Positions 7,118 to 12,640 of a DNA stretch of 12,640 bases are shown in pieces. The position numbers and the translations under genes are program-made. Below the pieces are notes generated by a model. It did no database searches, had not been told where the DNA came from, and worked only from the letters and a program-made list of their open reading frames with translations. Every line of letters starts with the position of its first letter. Within the stretch, counting starts at the first letter, position 1. The stretch is from a bacterium UBP9_UBA1432 (GTDB lineage Bacteria; Vulcanimicrobiota; Xenobia; Xenobiales; Xenobiaceae). The stretch spans positions 1 through 12,640 of the forward strand of contig DCTU01000190.1 in NCBI GenBank assembly GCA_002329445.1, written 5' to 3'.

Positions 7118-8061
7118 CCCGTCAGCCGAGTGATCCGAATCCGACCCGGGAGCTCCCGCGCCCGGGCCAGCCCGAGTGGGAGCAGCGAGTGGAACGCCCC
7201 GAGTGGATCCGGGTGCGCATGCACACCGGAGAGACCTATGGTCGGGTCAACTCGCTGGTGCGCGGAAGTCGCCTGAACACGGTCTGCCAGGAGGCGCGCT
7301 GCCCCAACATCCACGAGTGCTGGAGCGAGGGCACGGCGACCTTCATGATCATGGGCGATGTGTGCACGAGGTCCTGCGCCTACTGCGCGGTGAAGTCTGG
7401 CCGTCCGGGCCCCCTGGATCCCCAAGAACCGGCTTCTGTGGCCCAGGCCGTCGAGGCCATGGACCTCGAGCACGCGGTGATCACCTCGGTGGACCGGGAC
7501 GACCTGGAGGACTTCGGGGCCGGCCACTTCGCGGCCACCGTCCGAGCCATCCGCGAGCTCCGTCCGAGGACCCGGATCGAGGTGCTGATCCCCGACTTTG
7601 CCGGTCAGCCCCAGCCCTTGCAGCACCTCTTGGAGAGTCGTCCGGACGTGCTGAACCACAACACCGAGACGGTCGAGCGGCTCTACCCCCGCCTGCGCTC
7701 GCGGGGGGTGTACTCCCGCTGTCTGGAGCTTCTGGCGCGGGCCCACCGTTTCCGCCAGGATGAGCATCCCACCATGTTGGTCAAGTCGGGCCTGATGGTG
7801 GGCCTGGGCGAGAGGACCAGCGAGTTGCTGGCCACCTTCCGGGATCTGCGGAATGCAGGGGTGGAGATCCTGACCCTGGGACAGTACCTTCGGCCAACCA
7901 TGAAGCACGTTCCGGTCGAGCGTTTCTATACTCCACAGGAGTTCGAGGATCTGCGAGCAGAGGCCATGGCGATGGGCTTCCGCTTCGTCGAATCCGGGCC
8001 GTTGGTCCGCTCCTCCTACCACGCCAGTCGGCATCGGGCCGGAGCCCTGAGAGGGACGTGA
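7114..8061 (+). CDS. lipA: Lipoyl synthase LipA (radical SAM)
   Basis: The 315-residue product inserts two sulfur atoms at C6 and C8 of protein-bound octanoyl groups, using S-adenosylmethionine and two iron-sulfur clusters. The auxiliary-cluster cysteines are C58, C63 and C69 in CQEARCPNIHEC. The radical-SAM cysteines are C84, C88 and C91 in CTRSCAYC. The C-terminal RSSYHA (299-304) supplies the conserved serine ligand. SVDRDDLEDFGAGHFA and HNTETVERLYP are further family marks. Length is typical. It begins by a 4-base overlap with lipB and ends by a GTGA overlap with the next gene, so all three are probably translated from one message. Lipoylation by LipB then LipA is the clear pathway here. 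Confidence 0.97.
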   Translation: MTRQPSDPNPTRELPRPGQPEWEQRVERPEWIRVRMHTGETYGRVNSLVRGSRLNTVCQEARCPNIHECWSEGTATFMIMGDVCTRSCAYCAVKSGRPGPLDPQEPASVAQAVEAMDLEHAVITSVDRDDLEDFGAGHFAATVRAIRELRPRTRIEVLIPDFAGQPQPLQHLLESRPDVLNHNTETVERLYPRLRSRGVYSRCLELLARAHRFRQDEHPTMLVKSGLMVGLGERTSELLATFRDLRNAGVEILTLGQYLRPTMKHVPVERFYTPQEFEDLRAEAMAMGFRFVESGPLVRSSYHASRHRAGALRGT

Positions 8062-11000
8062 GCGACCTTCTTCGTCGTCTGCTCCCCACCGTCTGGGGTC
8101 GAGGTCCGGAGGCCGCACCCCAGGACTTCGTCGTCTCCGAGGCGGGTCTGCGCTTCACCGGTTCGGAGGGGCGCCTGGCGATCCTGACGACCTTTGGAGG
8201 TCCCCCTCTCTTCGTGGTCGAGAACTTCCCCGGAGTGCGCCCGAGCACGGTTCGCACCGAGCGGGGAGGGAACCCGGCGCTCCTGATCCACTTGGGGCCG
8301 GAGCTGACGATCACCTGCGTGCAGTTCGGCCAGACGCCCCCGGGGCAGGCCCAGGTCCTGGTTCGGGCCACCCGCAAGCGCCTGCCCGAGGGAGGGCAGG
8401 CCCTGGAGTTCACCTTCGCCCGCGAGGGGGATCAGGTCCGCTACCTGGCCGAGCTGGGGCCCGGCTTGGTGCCGCTGGGGTTTCGCGAACATGCGCCGGC
8501 TGAGGCGGTCTTCACCGAGGTCCCGCCGCGGAGCCAGATGGTCGCCTTCCTGAAAGCCACCCTGCACCAGCGGCGGACGGCGCTGCGCAGCCTGAAGGGG
8601 CTGGCCCGACGCTGCGCGGATCCTCGGGTCCGAGCCGGGATCGACGACTTCGGGGCCCGCCTCAACCCCGGCCATGACTTCAACCAGCCGGTGATCGAGG
8701 AACTCCGTCAGGCCCTGGAGCAGCAGGGGCGTCCGGTCAACCTGAACACGCTGATCGCCCTGTGCCTCATGGCCGACCTCTTCCTGGGGCGCATCGACAG
8801 CACCCATGTCGACGACCTGGTGAACCGGGACCGTCCCCTGCTGATCTCCGACGACGCGGCGGCGGCGGCGGCACGCTTCCTGGGAGGACGCCCGGTCCGG
8901 GCCGCCGGCAGTGACGCCGATCGGGCCCTGGGCTTCCTGTGGGCCGCCGTGGCCGAGCGTTCGGCGCGCACCATCCTGGAGGATCTGGCCGAGGACTCGG
9001 GCAGCGAGACCTCCCGAGCCCGGGTTCGTCGTCTGCTGGAGCGGGTGGCACCCGACCAGGGTCTGAACAACGACGAGCAGGAGGCCCTGCGCAGTTACCT
9101 GGCGGCCTGCGGCCGGACCATCCATGCCGACACCCTGGCGGCCCTGTGCCTGTATGTCGATTTCGAGGCGGGAATCCTGGCCGAGGAGGATATCGACGCC
9201 CTGACCCCGGCGCGTGCGTTCGTCGACCACTCGCTGTATGCCCTGCTGGCGGTGGCCGGGGCCTTTGAGATGGATCTTCGCTGCCTGGTGCTGGGGGACG
9301 ACGACGAGTCGGTCCGCTGGCAAGGCCTGGAATGCCTGGTGGGGCTGGGCGAGCAGGGAGCCCTGGCGCGTTTCCTGGAGCCGGGACTGCCCGGCTTCCA
9401 CACCCGCCACCTGCTCGACCCCGCGGCCGTCCAGCAGGCGCGGGCCGAGGGGCTCGGCTTCACCGGCGAGGTCCTGGTCCGCTTCCCCGTCCTGGACTAT
9501 CTGGAGGTCTCCGACCTGCGGGCCTTCCTGGGGCAGCAGGTCCCGGTGCTGGCCTGCTTCCAGTCGGAGGACCGGAGCGTACGCTGGCGGGTGATCGAGC
9601 CGGCTTCCCCCCATCGGGAGGATCTGGAGGCGTTGACCGGTCCCTTCGGCTTCATCGAGGGCTTCCGGGCCTACCGGTTCCACGGCCGGGTGCTGGGGCG
9701 GGTGCTCCAGGTCCGCCCCGAGGAACTGGTGGGTCGCTCCTCGGTGGTGGCGGTCGATCGGGATCATCGGGGCAATCGTCACTATCGTTTCCTGGCCGAG
9801 GTCCTGGAGCCTGAGCAGATGCTTCAGGCCCTGGGGCAGGGGCTGGAGTGGTCCGGGGGCATCGCGGTCTTTCCCCAGGTGGACGGGCTGCCACCCGATC
9901 TGCTCGAGCCCGGACCCGACCACCTGCTGGGACGACCCGAGGACACCTCCGCCGAGGTCCGTCGACTGGAACTGTGCTTCCGGGCGGTGCGAGCGGTGTT
10001 GCAGAGGGGCCCCGAAGTCCTCCCTCTGGACCAGCACGCCGAGGCGGCAGACTGCCTGCGCCGGGCCCTGCGCTCGCCTCAGGTCCGCTCGGCCCTGCTG
10101 GGGGTCGTGGAACCGGCAACCCGGCACATCCTGGTGCGCCTGGCCGGAGAGGAGGGGCAACCGCCTCCCGGTGCCTTGCGCCTGGCTCCGGCTCTGCTGG
10201 ATTGCCTGACCTTCCCGGAGGGCCAGCAGGTGGCCGCCTTGCTGGTGCTGCAGGCCCTGTGCTCCAGTCCGCGGGTCCGGATCGCCGGCCTCCGCCGCGA
10301 GTGGCAGCCCGAAGCCTTCCAGACCCTCCTCCAGGAGAGCCTGTTCCGCATGGCCTTGTCGGATTCGGTCGAGTTGCGCAGCGCGTCCTGGGCGCTGCTG
10401 GCCACCGAGGCGGTGGGCGTGGACCGCTCGCGTCGGGAGGCGGCTGCCTACCTGCTGATGCGCCACCTGGAGGGCCCCCAGGGCGAGGAGGCGGCCCGAG
10501 CCCTGGCGGCCCTGGCTCTGGCTCCCACGGTTCCCCTTCCGCCGGCCGTGGAGATCGCGGCGCCCGGTTTCGAGGTGGGGTCGCGCGAGCGCGAGGAGGC
10601 CGAGCTGGAAGGTGTGCGGGCGGATCTTGCGGCCTGGCTGGCCACCCCCGGAGGGAGCGAGGAAGTCCCCGCGCGCGCCAACCTCAAGGGAGAAGAGCGC
10701 AAGATCCTGGCTTTGGCACGGCTGCTGGTCCAGGTCAACCGATCCTGGCGCCTGGAGGAGGAGGCCGGCCGGGACAGGCACCTGGCGGTGTTGGCTCCAG
10801 GTCGCGAACAAGCCCTTCGCCAGTCCATGCTGCGGGCCTGGACGGCTTTCGCCGAGGCGCGCGGGACCTTCCTGACCCGGCTGGTGGGGGGCCGGAACGA
10901 AGAGATCTATCACGACTATCTGGCCTTCCTGGACGCGGATCCCGTCCGGTTGCCCCATCCGCCCCGACTGGATCTCGCCGTGGAGGTCCTGCCCGCCGGC

Positions 11001-11453
11001 GAGACGTTGGGCGTGGGCACCTCGCCCCTCTTCCTGAAGCTGGCTGCCCTGATCCCCGCGACGGGAGACCACTTGGGGCCCAGCCTGCTGGAGGTGCCCG
11101 ACGATTCCCCTCCCCAGATCGCCCTGGACCCTGGGCGCTGCCGGGTCTTCTCGATGGAAGCCCCCTCCTGGAGGGATTTCCTGGCCACGGGAGGGACCGG
11201 AGATCGTTCCAGCCTGCAGACCCTGGCGGATCTGTACCGCTCCTTGGCGCCCGGTCGGCCGGCCTCACCGTCCTCGGCCCGAACCCAGGCCCCGCCGGGC
11301 TTCGACCCGCCCGAGCCGAACCTGGAAGGGCTGGCCCAGGACCTGAGCCACACCTTCAACCTGCCTCGTGAGCGTCACTCGGCGGCCCTGACCATCCTGG
11401 TCGGGCTGGCCGGTCAGAGCGCCCGGCCCCTACCGCCCCGGCGCGGTTCCTGA
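8058..11453 (+). CDS. Large alpha-repeat protein of unknown function (protein B, paralog of the gene at 1876-4983), coupled to lipA
   Basis: The product has 1131 residues and no signal peptide or membrane span. The GTG at 8058 overlaps the lipA stop (GTGA) and follows GAGAGGGAC, arguing for translational coupling. Residues ~20-150 are beta-rich and align with protein A (shared PLF, GQ/GD-x-x-PG, VRY segments). Two helical cassettes lie at ~155-283 and ~285-412; cores are GRPVNLNTLIALCLMAD (224-240) and GRTIHADTLAALCLYVDFE (352-370), the second followed by YALLAVAGAFEMDL. Then come two beta-rich elements, AEGLGFTGEVLVRF (463-476) and GQGLEWSGGIAVF (593-605), where protein A has only one. Residues ~630-870 are HEAT-like, with a poly-Ala run from a GCG microsatellite at 267-272. 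A beta/alpha segment (~950-1045) and a last amphipathic helix (~1088-1118) match the C-terminus of A. No enzyme motif is evident and no known family is recognised; a role linked to lipoylated complexes is only suggested by position. Its last 24 bp overlap the convergent protease gene. Confidence 0.87.
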   Translation: MSDLLRRLLPTVWGRGPEAAPQDFVVSEAGLRFTGSEGRLAILTTFGGPPLFVVENFPGVRPSTVRTERGGNPALLIHLGPELTITCVQFGQTPPGQAQVLVRATRKRLPEGGQALEFTFAREGDQVRYLAELGPGLVPLGFREHAPAEAVFTEVPPRSQMVAFLKATLHQRRTALRSLKGLARRCADPRVRAGIDDFGARLNPGHDFNQPVIEELRQALEQQGRPVNLNTLIALCLMADLFLGRIDSTHVDDLVNRDRPLLISDDAAAAAARFLGGRPVRAAGSDADRALGFLWAAVAERSARTILEDLAEDSGSETSRARVRRLLERVAPDQGLNNDEQEALRSYLAACGRTIHADTLAALCLYVDFEAGILAEEDIDALTPARAFVDHSLYALLAVAGAFEMDLRCLVLGDDDESVRWQGLECLVGLGEQGALARFLEPGLPGFHTRHLLDPAAVQQARAEGLGFTGEVLVRFPVLDYLEVSDLRAFLGQQVPVLACFQSEDRSVRWRVIEPASPHREDLEALTGPFGFIEGFRAYRFHGRVLGRVLQVRPEELVGRSSVVAVDRDHRGNRHYRFLAEVLEPEQMLQALGQGLEWSGGIAVFPQVDGLPPDLLEPGPDHLLGRPEDTSAEVRRLELCFRAVRAVLQRGPEVLPLDQHAEAADCLRRALRSPQVRSALLGVVEPATRHILVRLAGEEGQPPPGALRLAPALLDCLTFPEGQQVAALLVLQALCSSPRVRIAGLRREWQPEAFQTLLQESLFRMALSDSVELRSASWALLATEAVGVDRSRREAAAYLLMRHLEGPQGEEAARALAALALAPTVPLPPAVEIAAPGFEVGSREREEAELEGVRADLAAWLATPGGSEEVPARANLKGEERKILALARLLVQVNRSWRLEEEAGRDRHLAVLAPGREQALRQSMLRAWTAFAEARGTFLTRLVGGRNEEIYHDYLAFLDADPVRLPHPPRLDLAVEVLPAGETLGVGTSPLFLKLAALIPATGDHLGPSLLEVPDDSPPQIALDPGRCRVFSMEAPSWRDFLATGGTGDRSSLQTLADLYRSLAPGRPASPSSARTQAPPGFDPPEPNLEGLAQDLSHTFNLPRERHSAALTILVGLAGQSARPLPPRRGS

Positions 11454-12017
11454 GGCGGGGGCGGGCCCCGACCACCGGGCCAGTTGGACGAAGGACAAGA
11501 GGTTGCAGCCGGCGTGCAGGGCCACGGGGACAGCCAGGTTCCCGGTGAGCTGCCAGGTCAGGCCCAACCCCAGGCCCACCAGTCCGGCCCACAGGCCCGT
11601 CAGGGCCAGGCGCCGGTCGCCGGTGTGAAGCAGGCCGAACAGGACGCTGGAAGCCCAAAGGCCGAACTCAGGGGCCAGGATGCCCCGAAAGAAGGCCTCC
11701 TCACAGAAGCCGGAGAGAAGCGAGAGTCCGACGGCCCAGGGGAGGGGAAGACCCTGGAACAGGGGTCCCAGGAAGCCGTCCAGGACCCAGCCGACGTCCG
11801 AGAGGCCTCGGCGGGCCAGGAACTGGAAGAGCCCCGTCGAGGCCTGGGAGAGGAGGCCCCCGGCCAGGAGCGCGACCAGGACCTCCGGGGTGGCGGCCAG
11901 ATCCCTCCACCACGGCAGGCCGCGCACCAGGCCCCAGACCAGGGCCGTTGCACCCAGCGTTGCCTGGAGCGCGACCAGGACGGGCAGGGCCTGGCGCCAT
12001 CGGGGAGGGGAAGGCAT
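11430..12017 (-). CDS. CPBP family intramembrane glutamic metalloprotease (CAAX protease/bacteriocin-processing type)
   Basis: The product has 195 residues from the ATG at 12017. It is an integral membrane protein with hydrophobic segments at about 10-30, 43-57, 93-103, 118-131, 139-155 and 160-178. The three family motifs are visible: EEAFFR (E106, E107, R111), FGLLH (F127-H131) and HAGCN (H168, N172). The family includes Rce1-like proteases, bacteriocin-immunity proteins and processing enzymes; substrate and role here are unknown. The frame is open to a GTG at 12092, which would add a 25-residue basic N-terminus; neither start has a good Shine-Dalgarno, so the start is uncertain. The 3' end overlaps protein B's by 24 bp in the convergent direction. 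Confidence 0.85.
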   Translation of the reverse strand: MPSPPRWRQALPVLVALQATLGATALVWGLVRGLPWWRDLAATPEVLVALLAGGLLSQASTGLFQFLARRGLSDVGWVLDGFLGPLFQGLPLPWAVGLSLLSGFCEEAFFRGILAPEFGLWASSVLFGLLHTGDRRLALTGLWAGLVGLGLGLTWQLTGNLAVPVALHAGCNLLSFVQLARWSGPAPASGTAPGR

Positions 12018-12074
12018 GGGGCGGGGGGTTCTGCGGGAGGGTCGGCCCTCCTGTTTCCCAGGACGGCTTTGACG

Positions 12075-12098
12075 CCTTGAGCGGTTTCCCACTCAAGG
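12075..12098. promoter_or_regulatory. Inverted repeat upstream of CPBP protease gene
   Basis: CCTTGAG and CTCAAGG form perfect 7-bp arms around a 10-bp centre, 58 bp upstream of the ATG at 12017. It could be a leader hairpin or an operator. It also spans the alternative GTG start at 12092. There is no T-run on either strand, so it is not a typical terminator. Confidence 0.35.
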
Positions 12099-12101
12099 GT
12101 G

Positions 12102-12116
12102 CACCTGGACCAGGTG
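12102..12116. promoter_or_regulatory. Perfect palindrome in divergent intergenic region
   Basis: CACCTGG-A-CCAGGTG is symmetric over 15 bp with a single central base, the form expected of a dimeric repressor site. It lies between the divergent protease and the partial gene at 12303, 3 bp from another inverted repeat. No regulator gene is visible nearby except possibly the partial one. Confidence 0.4.
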
Positions 12117-12167
12117 ACATTTCGTGCGGAACAATGCAGGAGGTGCGGGGGTTTCGAGAAACATGGG

Positions 12168-12173
12168 TATAAT
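12168..12173 (+). promoter_or_regulatory. Candidate -10 box for the partial downstream gene
   Basis: TATAAT is a perfect sigma-70-type -10 hexamer, notable in such G+C-rich DNA. No TTGACA-like -35 lies 16-18 bp upstream and the TG of an extended -10 is off by one base, so the promoter may be activator-dependent or false. It would give a leader of about 120 nt before the GTG at 12303. Confidence 0.35.
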
Positions 12174-12302
12174 GGGTGGGCAGGCCGCAGTCTTTGGTGG
12201 GGTCGTGCTTTGGGGCAATTTAACGGGTTGCCGTGGTGGGGGCTCTGGCCAGACGGGCCACCTGGAGCCAAGAACGGTGAACCAGGGAGGTAAGGTGCAA
12301 GA

Positions 12303-12640
12303 GTGGCAAGAGGGATTGACCCCAGTTCCTTTGAGCACGTAGCTTCAAGCTACCGGGAGGTTGCCCGGGCCGCGTCTCAGCAGTTGAACAAGGCGGCCCT
12401 GGTCAGCCGCCTTTCCGAAGCCAAAGGAAAGTCTCTCAAAAAGGTCAAGGTCCCCAACGACGACAATGCGCCCCTCCTGCCTCGCGGGTCGACGGTTCAT
12501 TTCCGGACGATGGATGCCAGCCGCCTGAAACCCGGCAGTTTCATCATCATTCGCCGGGGTTCGGATCTGGTCATCCGGCGCTTCATCCGTCTGCAGGTCA
12601 CCACCACGGCCCTCTTGATCCACGTGGCCCGGTTGAACGG
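12303..12640 (+). CDS. Partial protein resembling an S24/S26 peptidase-like fold, catalytic residues not evident
   Basis: The first 112 residues are present; the gene runs off the window. The only start after the in-frame TAA at 12291 is GTG 12303, with GGGAGGT (12285-12291) about 12 bases upstream. Residues ~10-40 are helical and residues 40-50 are basic (KGKSLKKVKV). From ~55 a strand-rich segment reads APLLPRGSTVHF (56-67), then LKPGSFIII (75-83) and LVIRRFIRL (89-97). This order recalls the S24/S26 beta fold of LexA-type repressors and signal peptidases (Pro-x-Leu-x-x-Gly-x-x-Val, then a GD-I-V strand). The nucleophile position before the proline holds Asp/Asn rather than Ser-Met, and the expected Lys site shows Arg, so it may be a non-proteolytic relative. 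The resemblance is structural impression only; the gene itself is supported by codon use and frame. Confidence 0.6.
   Translation, partial: MARGIDPSSFEHVASSYREVARAASQQLNKAALVSRLSEAKGKSLKKVKVPNDDNAPLLPRGSTVHFRTMDASRLKPGSFIIIRRGSDLVIRRFIRLQVTTTALLIHVARLN
12339..12353. promoter_or_regulatory. Palindrome inside the start of the partial gene
   Basis: GTAGCTT-C-AAGCTAC is perfectly symmetric over 15 bp, lying 36 bp after the GTG start. It has the same 7-1-7 layout as the palindrome at 12102-12116 but a different sequence. It could be an intragenic operator or an mRNA hairpin; chance is possible. Confidence 0.25.

Noticed and set aside
8856..8873. GCG microsatellite in protein B as a phase-variable repeat
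   Set aside because: It is a triplet run that would only change alanine number, not reading frame, and is short.
8016..11072. 1018-codon open frame antisense to lipA's end and protein B
   Set aside because: It reads as Gln/Gly/His/Arg-rich low-information protein typical of the shadow frame of G+C-rich coding DNA; the opposite strand has clear paralogy and overlap-coupled starts.

Overview
This is a G+C-rich bacterial chromosomal segment with strong third-position G/C bias. It holds eight complete or nearly complete genes plus one cut off at the right edge. The phylum cannot be fixed from the window. A cleavable Sec signal peptide, a murein-transpeptidase-like domain and a LipB/LipA pair point to a Gram-negative-type bacterium with lipoylated enzymes, perhaps from a poorly sampled high-G+C lineage; that is inference. 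I see no rRNA, tRNA, CRISPR array, insertion sequence or clear intrinsic terminator.

Layout from left to right: (1) 39-1616 on the minus strand, a 525-residue protein with six EF-hand loops, a seventh weaker one, and a C-terminal YkuD-like (L,D-transpeptidase-like) domain. (2) A 259-bp divergent intergenic region. (3) 1876-4983 on the plus strand, a 1035-residue alpha-repeat protein, here called protein A. (4) 4994-5644 on the minus strand, a small exported protein, convergent with A. (5) 5822-6286 on the plus strand, an Ogt-type alkylated-DNA repair methyltransferase. (6) lipB (6395-7117), lipA (7114-8061) and a 1131-residue protein, protein B (8058-11453), all on the plus strand and joined by 4-base stop/start overlaps. 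(7) 11430-12017 on the minus strand, a CPBP (CAAX-type) membrane protease whose 3' end overlaps that of protein B. (8) A dyad-rich intergenic region with a perfect TATAAT. (9) From 12303, a partial plus-strand gene resembling an S24/S26-type peptidase fold without the catalytic residues.

The readable biology is lipoate assembly: LipB transfers octanoyl from ACP to lipoyl domains and LipA inserts two sulfurs. The unusual part is the pair of very large proteins A and B. They are full-length paralogs of each other, match no family I recognise, and each contains two copies of an internal helical cassette centred on a G-R-x-V-x-x-x-T-L-x-A-L-C-L-x-V-D motif. B also carries a duplicated beta-rich element and appears translationally coupled to lipA. 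This is the best candidate for an undescribed system in the window; its function is not inferable from sequence alone.
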